Part shown: positions 8,918 through 20,242 of the stretch, one piece after another | How positions within the stretch are numbered: position 1 is the first letter of the stretch | Layout: each line of letters starts with the position of its first letter | Translations under genes and position numbers: made by a program | Origin: Mycolicibacillus koreensis | Lineage (GTDB): Bacteria; Actinomycetota; Actinomycetes; Mycobacteriales; Mycobacteriaceae | Length of the DNA: 59,170 bases | Reading direction: 5' to 3' | Assembly (NCBI RefSeq): GCF_002104795.1 | Contig: NZ_NCXO01000026.1 | Span: 1 to 59,170, forward strand | The notes under the pieces: model-generated | Databases searched by the model: none | What the model saw: the letters and a program-made list of their open reading frames with translations, nothing else | Told to the model about the DNA's origin: nothing

Positions 8918-9589
8918 ATGTCCCGGCCGACCGCGCTGATCACCGGTGCCAGCAGCGGCATCGGCGCCGCGATCGCCGCGGCGCTGGCCCCCACCCACGC
9001 CCTGGTGCTCGCCGGGCGGCCCTCGGCGCGGTTGAGCGCGGTCGCCGAGCGCCTCGACGCCGCGACCGTCGCGGCGGACCTCGCCGCGGTGGACTCCGGG
9101 ATCGACCCGGCGACGCTGCCCGCCGACCTCGACGTGCTGGTCCACAACGCCGGGGTGGCGCTGCCGGCCCGGGTCGCCGAATCCGATGTGGCGCAGTGGC
9201 GCACCACGATGGAGGTCAACGTCGTCGGCGCCGTCGGGTTGACGCTGGCGCTGCTGCCGGCGCTGCGCCGCGCGGGCGGGCAGGTGGTGTTCATCAACTC
9301 CGGGTCGGGGCTGCGGTCCTCCCCCGGTCTGGCGTCGTACTCGGCGAGCAAGGCGGCGCTGCGGGCGTTCGCCGACTCGTTGCGCGAGGACGAACCGGCA
9401 CTGCGGGTCACCAGTGTGCACCCGGGTCGCACCGACACCGCCATGCAGCGCGGGCTCGTCGACTACGAGGGCGGCGACTACGACCCGCAGCGGTTTCTGT
9501 CCCCGCAGACCGTCGCCGAGGTGGTGGCCAACGTCGTGGCCACCCCGCCCGACGGGCACGTGCACCAGGTGGTGCTGCGACCCCGCTGA
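8918..9589 (+). CDS. Short-chain dehydrogenase/reductase
   Basis: 223-residue classical SDR. The cofactor motif TGASSGIG is at residues 9-16, HNAGV follows, and the catalytic set is INSGSG (Ser) plus YSASK (Tyr, Lys). The protein is short and has a compact C-terminus, as in small cytosolic NAD(P)H SDRs. An Arg in AGRPSARL after the second strand suggests an NADP(H) preference (weak inference). The substrate is not evident. It is 5 nt downstream of the MarR gene and probably cotranscribed with it. It converges on leuS across a 40-nt gap full of palindromes. Confidence 0.85.
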   Translation: MSRPTALITGASSGIGAAIAAALAPTHALVLAGRPSARLSAVAERLDAATVAADLAAVDSGIDPATLPADLDVLVHNAGVALPARVAESDVAQWRTTMEVNVVGAVGLTLALLPALRRAGGQVVFINSGSGLRSSPGLASYSASKAALRAFADSLREDEPALRVTSVHPGRTDTAMQRGLVDYEGGDYDPQRFLSPQTVAEVVANVVATPPDGHVHQVVLRPR

Positions 9590-9590
9590 T

Positions 9591-9621
9591 GGTTTCACGG
9601 GAAACCGGCCCCCGGGGGCCG
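9591..9621. terminator. Two adjacent palindromes between convergent genes; the first resembles a parS site
   Basis: GGTTTCACGGGAAACC (9591-9606) and CGGCCCCCGGGGGCCG (9606-9621) are adjacent inverted repeats in the gap between the SDR gene and leuS. The second is a perfect 16-bp palindrome and could act as a two-way terminator, though no T-run follows. The first keeps 13 of the 14 core bases of parS (GTTTCACGTGAAAC), with T changed to G in the centre. Confidence 0.45.
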
Positions 9622-9629
9622 TGCGGTGG

Positions 9630-12518
<2,889 letters not shown>

Positions 12519-12525
12519 GTCCCAC

Positions 12526-12531
12526 AGGGTA
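12526..12531 (-). promoter_or_regulatory. -10 hexamer of leuS
   Basis: TACCCT on the minus strand lies 7 nt before the leuS GTG, which implies a leaderless mRNA and rules out a T-box or attenuator leader. Confidence 0.5.
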
Positions 12532-12726
12532 TAAGGGTCCCGCGAACGCCCCGGCGGGCCACGGGGGTCTCGATCCGGTTGCGGTCCGGTTCCCGGCCGA
12601 TTCCGGGTTGATACCGGCTCGGTTCCAACCGCGGCGGACCCCTGCCGCCGCCGGCGCGGGCTGGTTAGCCTCGGCGCAGAACCCGGGGTGTCGGCCCCGA
12701 TTCCGTTCGGAAGGACCGATGTCGAG

Positions 12727-13692
12727 ATGTTGCACACCGCCCGCCGCTGGTCGGCCTCGACCGGGGTGCTCACCGCCGCGCTCGCCGCGACGCTGACGTT
12801 CGGCGGTATCGCCGCCGCCGATCCGGTGCCGGCACCCGTGCCGCCGCAGCCGGCCCCGTTGACCCCCGATCCCCTCGCCCAGCACACCCCCGCCACGGCG
12901 CCGGCCGCGCCGGCCGCACCGTCGCTGCCGCAGGGCGCCACCCCGGCCGCCCCGAAGATCCAGCCGCTGGTGCCGGCCACCTCCGACACGTTGCGCGACT
13001 ACTTCGCCGGCCACGGGGTGGAGTTGCAGGTGCAGCAGGCCACCGGCTTCGACGCCCTGGACATCACGCTGCCGGTGCCGACCGGCTGGACCCGGGTGCC
13101 CGACCCGAACGTGCCGGACGCGTTCGTGGTGATCGCCAACCGCAACAGCGACTCGCTGTACACCTCCAACGCCGCGCTGGTGGTCTACCGCCTCGTCGGC
13201 GACTTCGATCCCCGCGAAGCGATCACCCACGGCAACATCGAGGCCCAGCAGCTGCCCGCGTGGCGCACCACCGACCAGGCGATCGCCGACTACGCCGGGC
13301 AGCCCGCGGCCCGCATCGAGGGCACGTTCCGCCAGAACGACATGACGTTGAACACCGCCCGGCGCACCATCATCGCCACCTCCGGGGCCGACCGGTATCT
13401 GGTGTCACTGTCGGTGACCAGCGCGGCCAACCTGGCGGTCGCCGACGCCACCGCCGCCGAGGCGATCCTCACCGGGTTCTCGGTGCGCCCGCCGGCCGAC
13501 GCGACACCCGGCCCGGCGACCGCGCCCGGACCCACCGCACCGGCGGCGGCCGTACCGGGACCCACCGCACCGGCGGCGACGGCACCGGCGGCGGCCGTAC
13601 CGGGGCACACCGCACCGGCGGCCGTACCCGCCGCCCCAGCGGCCCCAGCGGTAGCACCGGCCACGGTGCCGATGCCCACCCCGTCGCGCTAG
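12727..13692 (+). CDS. mtc28: Secreted Pro/Ala-rich LpqN-family protein (Mtc28/Rv0040c-like)
   Basis: 321-residue secreted protein. A signal peptide covers about residues 1-31 (two Arg, hydrophobic core, cut near IAAADP). A Pro/Ala-rich segment of about 55 residues follows, then the globular LpqN-type domain ([19 protein letters not shown] through [13 protein letters not shown]). The C-terminal ~80 residues are degenerate repeats of Ala, Pro, Thr and Val. There is no lipobox Cys. The function of this cell-surface antigen family is not established. The ATG follows a GGAAGGA site; a second ATG 8 nt upstream is out of frame. Confidence 0.88.
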   Translation: MLHTARRWSASTGVLTAALAATLTFGGIAAADPVPAPVPPQPAPLTPDPLAQHTPATAPAAPAAPSLPQGATPAAPKIQPLVPATSDTLRDYFAGHGVELQVQQATGFDALDITLPVPTGWTRVPDPNVPDAFVVIANRNSDSLYTSNAALVVYRLVGDFDPREAITHGNIEAQQLPAWRTTDQAIADYAGQPAARIEGTFRQNDMTLNTARRTIIATSGADRYLVSLSVTSAANLAVADATAAEAILTGFSVRPPADATPGPATAPGPTAPAAAVPGPTAPAATAPAAAVPGHTAPAAVPAAPAAPAVAPATVPMPTPSR

Positions 13693-13705
13693 GCGGCGGG
13701 CCTTC

Positions 13706-13711
13706 TATCCT
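13706..13711 (+). promoter_or_regulatory. -10 hexamer of the Rv0039c-like gene
   Basis: TATCCT lies 6 nt before the ATG at 13718, with no SD, consistent with a leaderless transcript. Confidence 0.5.
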
Positions 13712-13717
13712 TGGGTC

Positions 13718-14065
13718 ATGCTGATCGCCACCGTCGTGTGCTGCGTTGCGGCGCTGCTGGTGGCCGCGCGCGGCGTGTGGACGTTGACCCGTCCGGACAC
13801 CGGTGACCCCGTCCAGCGGGTGCTGCGGGCGGTGGCTCCCACCCAACTGGCCGCCGCCAGCATGCTCGCCATGGCCGGGGTGACCGCCGCGGTGGCCCCG
13901 ACCGGCACCGCGGTGGCGGCGCTGGTCGTCGGGGTGCTCGGCGCCGCCGGCACCGTCGCGGCCGGTATCTGGCACTCCGCCCGCTACGCCGCGGCCGCCG
14001 AGGCCCGCCAGCAGGCCGACGGCTGTGCGGGGGCCTGCAGCGCCTGCACTCAGCCCTGCCACTAG
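13718..14065 (+). CDS. Small membrane protein with Cys-rich tail (Rv0039c-like)
   Basis: 115 residues, the same length as the M. tuberculosis homologue. A first hydrophobic helix is at about 2-17 and two more at about 42-85. The C-terminal tail is CAGACSACTQPCH, which has four Cys and a final His and could bind a metal or form disulfides (inference). Function is unknown. It lies 5 nt upstream of the carrier gene and is probably in one unit with it. Confidence 0.8.
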   Translation: MLIATVVCCVAALLVAARGVWTLTRPDTGDPVQRVLRAVAPTQLAAASMLAMAGVTAAVAPTGTAVAALVVGVLGAAGTVAAGIWHSARYAAAAEARQQADGCAGACSACTQPCH

Positions 14066-14070
14066 CGCCG

Positions 14071-15033
14071 ATGCGGTGGCTTCGGGCACTGCCCGTCGAC
14101 ACCTTCCTGCTGGCGCTGTTGGCCACCGTCGCGGTGGCCACCGTGGCGCCGGCCTCCGGCACCGCCGCCAGCGTGCTCGGCGGGGTCACCAAGGGCGCGA
14201 TCGCACTGCTGTTCTGGCTCTACGGCACCCGGCTGTCCCCCGCCCAGGCCTGGCACGGCCTGCGGCACTGGCGGCTGCACCTGCTGGTGCTGGCGATCAC
14301 CTTCGGGGTGTTCCCCGCGCTCGGGCTGGCCGCCGCGGTACTGGCGCCCACCGTGCTCACCGCCGAGCTCTACACCGGGCTGCTGTTTTTGACGCTGGTG
14401 CCCTCCACGGTGCAGTCCTCGATCGCGTTCACCTCGATCGCCCGCGGCAACGTGTCGGCCGCACTGGTGGCCGCCTCCATCTCCAACATCGTCGGGGTCG
14501 TCGCCACCCCGGTACTGGTGATGGCGCTGATGCACACCCGCGGCGCCCCGATCGATCCCGGCGTGCTCGGCGACATCGTGGTGCAGTTGCTGGTGCCGTT
14601 CGCCGCCGGTCAGCTGATGCGGCCGGCGGTGGCCGGCTGGATCGGCCGGCACGCGGCGATCACCAAACTGGTCGACCGCGGATCGATCCTGCTGGTGGTC
14701 TACACCGCGTTCTCCCTCGGCATGACCCGCCACATCTGGAGCAGTGTCGGGCCGTGGCGGGTGGTCGCCGTCGCGGTGGTGGCCACCGCCCTTTTGGCGG
14801 TGGTGCTGGCGGTGAGCACCGCGGCGGGACGGCTGGCCGGCTTCGACCGCGCCGACCGGATCGTCGTGCTGTTCTGCGGATCGAAGAAGTCGCTGGCCTC
14901 CGGGCTGCCGATGGCGCTGGTGCTGTTCCCGGCCGCCACGGTGGGCATCACGATGCTGCCGCTGATGCTGTTCCACCAGATCCAGCTGGTGGTGTGCGCG
15001 GTGATCGCCGCCCGGTTGGCCCGCCGCGCCTGA
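14071..15033 (+). CDS. Bile acid:sodium symporter family (SBF-like/YfeH) membrane carrier
   Basis: 320 residues with about nine or ten hydrophobic helices. The motif GLLFLTLVPSTVQSSIAFTSIARGNVSAALVAASISN is the discontinuous-helix region of the SBF-like group, and VLFCGSKKSLASGLPMA near the end is the second conserved block. By family it is a sodium- or proton-coupled transporter; the substrate is unknown and bile acids are unlikely in this organism. The start ATG lies 5 nt after the preceding stop, without a strong SD, so translational coupling is likely. Confidence 0.85.
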   Translation: MRWLRALPVDTFLLALLATVAVATVAPASGTAASVLGGVTKGAIALLFWLYGTRLSPAQAWHGLRHWRLHLLVLAITFGVFPALGLAAAVLAPTVLTAELYTGLLFLTLVPSTVQSSIAFTSIARGNVSAALVAASISNIVGVVATPVLVMALMHTRGAPIDPGVLGDIVVQLLVPFAAGQLMRPAVAGWIGRHAAITKLVDRGSILLVVYTAFSLGMTRHIWSSVGPWRVVAVAVVATALLAVVLAVSTAAGRLAGFDRADRIVVLFCGSKKSLASGLPMALVLFPAATVGITMLPLMLFHQIQLVVCAVIAARLARRA

Positions 15034-15062
15034 GCCCCCGGCGGCGCCAGGTGGCGGGGGCT
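15033..15062. terminator. GC-rich hairpin downstream of the carrier gene
   Basis: AGCCCCC (15033-15039) pairs with GGGGGCT (15056-15062) around a 16-nt loop. It begins inside the carrier gene stop codon. No T-run follows, so it may be a non-canonical actinobacterial terminator. The rest of the 132-nt convergent gap holds nothing recognisable. Confidence 0.4.
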
Positions 15063-15165
15063 AGCGGCGGGGGCTATCGGGGGGTGTGTGCAACCACGGC
15101 GGCGACACGCCCACGCCGATCACCGCCAGTGCACAAACCCCGCCCGGTCTGCCGACCGCGCGCGC

Positions 15166-15771
15166 TCAGTTGCGGCTGATGTCGATCGGGTGGCTGGCCA
15201 ACAGCGCCAACGGCATCGGCTGACGGCGCAGCACCCGGGCCCACAGATCGGTTCCCGGCCCGACCAGCACATCCGCCGGCAGCGCCGAGAGCACGATCCA
15301 GTCGTCGCGGTGGATCTCATCCTCGAGTTGACCGATCGTCCAGCCCGCGTAGCCGGCGTAGATGCGGACCCCTTCGACCAGCGGGCCGATGGTCTCCGGG
15401 TCACTGTCGAGGTCGACCATCACCATCCGCCCGGCCACCGGCCGCAGGCCGGGCACCCCGGTGGCGTCGAGTCCGACCCGCAGCGTCGCCAGGCACAGCG
15501 CGGCGTCCCGTTTGACCGGCCCGCCGATGAACATCGTCTTCGGTTTGGCCACCAGATCCACCCACTGCGGCAGCACGTTGTACACCGCGGTCTCCGACGG
15601 CCGGTTGAGCACCACGCCCAGGGTGCCGCCGTCATTGTGTTCGACGATGTAGATCACGCTGCGCCGAAACGTCGGCTCCAGCAGGTCGGTGTTGGCCAGC
15701 AGCAGGGTGCCCGCCCGGATGCGTTGCGCCGCCGGCGCGACATAGTCCTCGGGGTCTTCGGGCTGGGCCAC
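15166..15771 (-). CDS. yqgE: YqgE/AlgH family protein (Rv0038-like)
   Basis: 201 residues, single domain. Family marks are AGTLLLANTDLLEPTFRRSV, GTLGVVLNRPSE, MFIGGPVKRDAALCLA and the C-terminal GYAGWTIGQLEDEI plus DWIVLSALPADVLV. The biochemical role of the family is unknown. The GTG start gives an N-terminus (VAQPEDPEDYVAPAAQRIRAG) that lines up with the M. tuberculosis homologue. A CATTAT -10-like hexamer lies 6 nt upstream, so the mRNA may be leaderless. It is divergent from the MFS gene, with only about 70-120 bp between starts. Confidence 0.88.
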   Translation of the reverse strand: MAQPEDPEDYVAPAAQRIRAGTLLLANTDLLEPTFRRSVIYIVEHNDGGTLGVVLNRPSETAVYNVLPQWVDLVAKPKTMFIGGPVKRDAALCLATLRVGLDATGVPGLRPVAGRMVMVDLDSDPETIGPLVEGVRIYAGYAGWTIGQLEDEIHRDDWIVLSALPADVLVGPGTDLWARVLRRQPMPLALLASHPIDISRN

Positions 15772-15828
15772 CTCCCCATAATGACATTGCCGGACCGTCG
15801 CGGCGGACAACCGGGCGCGTCCGATCGG

Positions 15829-15834
15829 GATAAT
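15829..15834 (+). promoter_or_regulatory. -10 hexamer upstream of the MFS gene
   Basis: GATAAT, close to the TATAAT consensus, lies 7 nt before an in-frame GTG at 15842 and 55 nt before the TTG at 15890. Transcription from here could use either start. Confidence 0.45.
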
Positions 15835-15889
15835 TTGTACGGTGATTCCGGGCGGCCCCGCCCCGGCCCACATCGGAAGGCAGGTTCGG

Positions 15890-17164
15890 TTGACCCAGCC
15901 CCGCACCCCCGCCACGTTGTGGCGCACGGTGCGCGGCCTCGGCGACTTCTGGCGGCTGCTCAAACTGCGTGCCGCCAGCCAGTTCGGTGACGGACTGTTC
16001 CAGGCCGGGCTGGCCGGGGCGCTGCTGTTCAACCCCGAACGGGTCGCCGACCCCTGGGAGGTCGCCGGGGCGTTCGCGGTGCTGTTCCTGCCGTATTCGC
16101 TGCTCGGCCCGTTCGCCGGGGCACTGCTGGACCGGTGGGACCGGCGGTTGGTGCTCATCGGCGCCAACGCCGCGCGGCTGGTGCTGGTCGCCGGGATCGC
16201 GGTGCTGCTCGCCGTCGGGGCCGGTGAGGTGGCGGTGCTGTGCACCGCGCTGCTGGCCAACGGGTTCACCCGGTTCGTCAGCTCCGGGCTGTCGGCGGCG
16301 TTGCCGCACGTGGTGCCGCAGCGGCTGGTGGTGACGATGAACTCGGTGGCGGTGGCCACCGGAGCGGTCGCGGCGTTCCTCGGCGCCTATTTCATGCTGG
16401 TGCCCCGCCAGCTGATCGGCGCCGGCGACGCCGGCGCGGCCACCGTGATCGTCCTGGTCACCGTGCCGGTGGCCGCCGCACTGATCCTGGCGCTGCGGTT
16501 CCCGCCGCGGGTGCTCGGCCCGTTGCCGCTGACCGCCCCCGACACCCGGTCGGTGGTCTACGCGGTCGCGACCGGCTGGCTGGCCGGACTGCGCACCCTG
16601 CGGATCTACCCCACCGTGGCCGCCACCCTCTCCGGGCTGGTCGCCCACCGGATGGCGTTCGGGATCAACACCCTGCTGGTGCTGGTGCTGGTGCGCCACA
16701 GCGGCCCGCAGGCCACCGCCGGGCTCGCCGGGCTGGGCACCGCGGCGCTGTTCGGGGTCGCCACCGGCGGCGGCTCGTTCACCGCGACGCTGCTCACCCC
16801 GGCGATCGTCGGCCGGGTCGGGCGCTACGCCACCGGCAACGGCGCGCTGGCGGTGGCCACGGTGGTGCAACTGGCCGCCGTCGGCCTGCAGCTGCCGGTG
16901 TTGCTAAGCTGCGGTTTCGCCCTGGGGATGGCGGGGCAGACGGTGAAACTCTGCGCCGACTCGGCGATGCAGATCGACGTCGACGACACGCTGCGCGGCC
17001 ACATCTTCGCCGTCCAGGACGCCCTGTTCTGGGTGGCGTTCGTCACCGCTATCGCCGCCGCCGCCTCGGTGATGCCCGCCGACGGTCACGCCCCGGCCCT
17101 GGTGGTGGTGGCCAGCGCGATGTACCTACTCGGGTTGGCCACGCACGCCGTGTTCGCCCGCTGA
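15890..17164 (+). CDS. MFS transporter (Rv0037c-like)
   Basis: About 424 residues with 12 predicted hydrophobic helices, in the exporter-like MFS group related to EntS. The motif [19 protein letters not shown] is the MFS motif A region between helices 2 and 3. Other blocks are [18 protein letters not shown] and [18 protein letters not shown]. The substrate is unknown. A TTG start is chosen because GGAAGG lies 9 nt upstream and the N-terminus TQPRTP aligns with homologues; the alternative is the GTG at 15842, 16 codons earlier, placed for a leaderless start. Confidence 0.85.
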   Translation: MTQPRTPATLWRTVRGLGDFWRLLKLRAASQFGDGLFQAGLAGALLFNPERVADPWEVAGAFAVLFLPYSLLGPFAGALLDRWDRRLVLIGANAARLVLVAGIAVLLAVGAGEVAVLCTALLANGFTRFVSSGLSAALPHVVPQRLVVTMNSVAVATGAVAAFLGAYFMLVPRQLIGAGDAGAATVIVLVTVPVAAALILALRFPPRVLGPLPLTAPDTRSVVYAVATGWLAGLRTLRIYPTVAATLSGLVAHRMAFGINTLLVLVLVRHSGPQATAGLAGLGTAALFGVATGGGSFTATLLTPAIVGRVGRYATGNGALAVATVVQLAAVGLQLPVLLSCGFALGMAGQTVKLCADSAMQIDVDDTLRGHIFAVQDALFWVAFVTAIAAAASVMPADGHAPALVVVASAMYLLGLATHAVFAR

Positions 17165-17171
17165 CGGTGGT

Positions 17172-17177
17172 TAAGCT
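17172..17177 (+). promoter_or_regulatory. -10 hexamer of the Rv0036c-like gene
   Basis: TAAGCT lies 6 nt before the ATG at 17184 and 8 nt after the MFS stop, giving this gene its own leaderless promoter. Confidence 0.5.
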
Positions 17178-17183
17178 GACCCG

Positions 17184-17972
17184 ATGGCAGGCCCCACCGT
17201 CTCCCCCGCCGCCGCCGTCGTCGCCGATCTGCGCGCCGAGAGCGACGACCTCGACGCACTGGTCGCACCGCTGACCGCCGCGGACTGGGCACAGCCGACC
17301 CCCGCACCCGGGTGGACGATCGCCCACCAGATCGGGCATCTGCTCTGGACCGACCGGGTCTCGGTGCTGGCCATCAGCGACGACGCCGCGTTCAACGACC
17401 AGCTGGCGGCGGCGATGGCCAACCCGACCGGCTTCGTCGACGACGGCGCCGCCGATGCGGCGGCGATGGCCCCCGACCGGCTGCTGCGGGCGTGGCGCGA
17501 CACCCGCGCGCGGCTGCACGAGCTGCTGACCGGGGTGCCCGACGGACGCAAGCTGCCGTGGTTCGGCCCGCCGATGAGCGCGGCGTCGATGGCCACCGCC
17601 CGGTTGATGGAGACGTGGGCGCACGGGCTGGACGTGGCCGACGCCCTCGCGGTGGTGCGCCCGCCGACGGCGCGGCTGCAGTCGATCGCCCGGCTGGGGG
17701 TGCGGACCCGCGACTACGCCTACACCGTCAACGGGCTGGCCCCGCCGGCCGAGCCGTTCCACGTCGCGCTGCGCGGCCCCGACGGTGAGCTGTGGGCCTG
17801 GGGGCCGCCGGACGCCGCCCAGAAGGTCACCGGCTCCGCGGCGGATTTCTGTGCGCTGGTCACCCAGCGCCGGTCCCGCGCGGCGCTGGATCTACACGCC
17901 GAGGGCACCGACGCCGAGACGTGGCTGGGCATCGCCCAGGCGTTCGCCGGCCCGCCCGGGCCGGGACGCTGA
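17184..17972 (+). CDS. Mycothiol-dependent maleylpyruvate isomerase-like DinB protein (Rv0036c-like)
   Basis: 262 residues, TIGR03084-type. The N-terminal MDMPI/DinB four-helix domain has [15 protein letters not shown] and [15 protein letters not shown], whose His residues resemble the metal site of the family. A smaller C-terminal domain (about 185-255) carries [20 protein letters not shown], as in Wyosine_form/SCP2-like tails. Likely a cytosolic thiol-transferase-type enzyme using mycothiol, but the substrate is unknown. It converges on pcnA with an 18-nt gap. In M. tuberculosis the homologue is not next to pcnA. Confidence 0.82.
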   Translation: MAGPTVSPAAAVVADLRAESDDLDALVAPLTAADWAQPTPAPGWTIAHQIGHLLWTDRVSVLAISDDAAFNDQLAAAMANPTGFVDDGAADAAAMAPDRLLRAWRDTRARLHELLTGVPDGRKLPWFGPPMSAASMATARLMETWAHGLDVADALAVVRPPTARLQSIARLGVRTRDYAYTVNGLAPPAEPFHVALRGPDGELWAWGPPDAAQKVTGSAADFCALVTQRRSRAALDLHAEGTDAETWLGIAQAFAGPPGPGR

Positions 17973-17990
17973 GCCGGCGGCACACACGCT

Positions 17991-19442
17991 TTAGCCGGAA
18001 TCGCGCTGGGCCCACCACGCCCGCAGCTCGGCGATCGCCTCGTCGCGCTGAAGCGGCCCGCGTTGCAGGCGCAGCTCCTTGAGGTGCCGCCACGCCTGCC
18101 CGACCTGCGGGCCGGCCGGGATGTCGAGGATCGCCATGATCTCGTTGCCGTCGAGGTCGGGGCGGACCCGCTGCAGATCCTCGGCGGCCGCCAGCGCCGC
18201 GATCCGCTGCTCGAGCTCGTCGTAGTTGGCCTGCAGCCGCGCCGCCCGCCGCTTGTTGCGGGTGGTGCAGTCGGCGCGCACCAGCTTGTGCAGCCGCGGC
18301 AGCAGCGGGCCGGCATCGGTGACATACCGCCGCACCGCCGAGTCGGTCCAGGCACCGTCGCCGTAGCCGTGGAACCGCAGATGCAGATACACCAGCTGGG
18401 AGATGTCGTGGATCATCTGCTTGGAGTATTTCAGCGCCCGCAGCCGCTTGCGGGCCATCTTCGCCCCCACCACCTCGTGGTGGTGGAAGCTCACTCCCCC
18501 GTCGGGTTCGTGGCGGCGGGTGGCCGGTTTGCCGATGTCGTGCAGCAGCGCCGCCCACCGCAGCACCAAATCGGGACCACCCTCGGGCCCGTCGTCCTCC
18601 AGGTCGATCGCCTGGCGCAGCACGGTCAACGAATGCTGGTAGACGTCCTTGTGCTGGTGATGCTCGTCGATCGCCATGCGCATGCCGCCGATCTCGGGCA
18701 CCACCACATCACCGAGCCCGGTGCTGACGACCAGGTCGATACCGGCGACCGGATCCGCCCCGGCCAGCAGCTTGTCCAGTTCGGCGGCGACCCGTTCGGC
18801 GGTGATCCGGGCCAGTTGCGGGGCCATCGCGGTGATCGCCGCCCGCACCCGCGGGGCCACGGTCAGCCCCAGCTGGGAGACGAACCGGGCCGCACGCAGC
18901 ATCCGCAGCGGGTCGTCGCCGAACGACTGCTCCGGCGCGGCGGGAGTGTCGAGCACCCGGGCGCGCAGGGCGACCAGCCCGCCCAACGGGTCATGGAAGT
19001 CCCCGGCGCCGTCGGCGGTGATGCGCACCGCCATCGCGTTGACGGTGAAGTCGCGGCGCACCAGGTCATCGTCGAGGCTGGTGCCGAAACGCACCTGCGG
19101 GTTGCGGGAGACCTGGTCGTAGCTGTCGGCGCGGAACGTGGTGATCTCCAGCCGTGCCGGACCCTTGCCGACCCCGACGGTGCCGAACTGGATGCCGGTG
19201 TCCCACAGCGCGTCGGCCCAGCCGCGCACCGCGGCCTGGATCTGCTCCGGGTGGGCGTCGGTGGTGAAATCCAGGTCGGGGCTGAGCCGGCCCAACAGCG
19301 CGTCGCGCACCGATCCCCCCACCAGGTACAGCTGGTGGCCCGCGGCGGCGAACCGCGCCCCCAGCTCCCGCAGCAGCGGGGCGTGCCGGTTGAGCGCGAC
19401 GGCCGCGGCCAGCAGGTCGTCGTCGTGGGTGGGGTCGGACAC
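17991..19442 (-). CDS. pcnA: tRNA nucleotidyltransferase / poly(A) polymerase family protein
   Basis: 483 residues, close to the M. tuberculosis PcnA length (480). The class II nucleotidyltransferase head has [14 protein letters not shown] and the DLDFTTDA carboxylates, then the [10 protein letters not shown] motif and the RNA-binding neck ([14 protein letters not shown]). A C-terminal HD domain follows with [12 protein letters not shown] and [12 protein letters not shown]. It probably adds or repairs the 3' CCA of tRNA. The GTG start lies 8 nt after a TAGGCT hexamer. It is divergent from mutT4. Confidence 0.92.
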   Translation of the reverse strand: MSDPTHDDDLLAAAVALNRHAPLLRELGARFAAAGHQLYLVGGSVRDALLGRLSPDLDFTTDAHPEQIQAAVRGWADALWDTGIQFGTVGVGKGPARLEITTFRADSYDQVSRNPQVRFGTSLDDDLVRRDFTVNAMAVRITADGAGDFHDPLGGLVALRARVLDTPAAPEQSFGDDPLRMLRAARFVSQLGLTVAPRVRAAITAMAPQLARITAERVAAELDKLLAGADPVAGIDLVVSTGLGDVVVPEIGGMRMAIDEHHQHKDVYQHSLTVLRQAIDLEDDGPEGGPDLVLRWAALLHDIGKPATRRHEPDGGVSFHHHEVVGAKMARKRLRALKYSKQMIHDISQLVYLHLRFHGYGDGAWTDSAVRRYVTDAGPLLPRLHKLVRADCTTRNKRRAARLQANYDELEQRIAALAAAEDLQRVRPDLDGNEIMAILDIPAGPQVGQAWRHLKELRLQRGPLQRDEAIAELRAWWAQRDSG

Positions 19443-19450
19443 GGGCTGAA

Positions 19451-19456
19451 AGCCTA
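19451..19456 (-). promoter_or_regulatory. -10 hexamer of pcnA
   Basis: TAGGCT on the minus strand lies 8 nt before the pcnA GTG. It is back to back with the mutT4 promoter, about 55 bp away. Confidence 0.45.
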
Positions 19457-19509
19457 GCCGGGCCTGCCGGGCGGCGGCGAGCGTCCCGGGTGGCGCCGCG
19501 GCGAACAGC

Positions 19510-19515
19510 TAATAT
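19510..19515 (+). promoter_or_regulatory. -10 hexamer of the mutT4-DUF6049-murJ operon
   Basis: TAATAT lies 7 nt before the GTG at 19523, with no SD. It is a near-consensus hexamer and probably drives the three overlapping genes that follow. Confidence 0.55.
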
Positions 19516-19522
19516 CGCTGGG

Positions 19523-20242
19523 GTGTCGGAGGGCGAACAGGCGAAACCACGACGGCGCCGCAACCGGCGTCGCCGTCGTCGGCCCGTCGCTCCAGCCACC
19601 CCGGAGGCCACCGTCGAGAACAGCACCGTGCACCCGCGTGTGACGCGGCGGCGCGGCGAACGGTTGCGCACCGTGCACGAGACCTCCGCCGGCGGGCTGG
19701 TGGTCAACGGCATCGACCGGCCCCGCGCCGAACAGGTCGCCGCACTCATCGGCCGGCTCGACCGCCGCGGGCGGATGCTCTGGTCGTTGCCGAAGGGCCA
19801 CATCGAGGTCGGCGAGACCGCCGAGCAGACCGCGATCCGGGAGGTCGCCGAGGAGACCGGCATCCAGGGCCGGGTGCTGGCGGCGTTGGGCAAAATCGAC
19901 TACTGGTTCGTCACCGACGGGCGCCGGGTGCACAAAACGGTGCACCACTACCTGATGCGGTTTCACGGCGGGCAACTCTGCGACGACGACGTCGAGGTGG
20001 CCGAGGTGGCGTGGGTGCCGATCGCCGAACTGCGCAGCCGACTGGCCTACGCCGACGAACGCCGGCTCGCCGACGTGGCCGACCGGCTGCTCGACGCCCT
20101 GCACAGCGACGGGCAGGCCGCGCTGCCGCCGCTGCCGCCGTCGGCGCCGCGGCGGCGCCCGCAGACCCACTCCCACGCCCGCAGTCATCGTCCCGACAAC
20201 CGCACCCCGCGCCGGAAGAGCGGTCGCGGTCCCAGCCCGTGA
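19523..20242 (+). CDS. mutT4: Nudix hydrolase MutT4
   Basis: 239 residues. The N-terminal ~45 residues are a basic Arg-rich tail, then the Nudix fold begins at [12 protein letters not shown]. The Nudix box is [23 protein letters not shown] (residues of the G-x5-E-x7-REUxEExGU pattern are all present). The C-terminal ~35 residues are Pro/Arg-rich. MutT-type enzymes hydrolyse oxidised nucleotides or other NDP-X compounds; the exact substrate here is not shown. The GTG start is placed 7 nt after a -10 hexamer and matches the homologue start (SEGEQAK). The stop overlaps the next gene (GTGA). Confidence 0.9.
   Translation: MSEGEQAKPRRRRNRRRRRRPVAPATPEATVENSTVHPRVTRRRGERLRTVHETSAGGLVVNGIDRPRAEQVAALIGRLDRRGRMLWSLPKGHIEVGETAEQTAIREVAEETGIQGRVLAALGKIDYWFVTDGRRVHKTVHHYLMRFHGGQLCDDDVEVAEVAWVPIAELRSRLAYADERRLADVADRLLDALHSDGQAALPPLPPSAPRRRPQTHSHARSHRPDNRTPRRKSGRGPSP

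Noticed and set aside
12519..12989. Longer N-terminus for leuS
   Set aside because: The extra residues match the antisense of the Mtc28 gene and lack LeuRS similarity; a -10 hexamer lies next to the chosen GTG.
13500..13680. Ala/Pro/Thr repeats in the Mtc28 tail as a mobile or tandem DNA repeat
   Set aside because: They are degenerate codon-level repeats of a disordered tail typical of this protein family.
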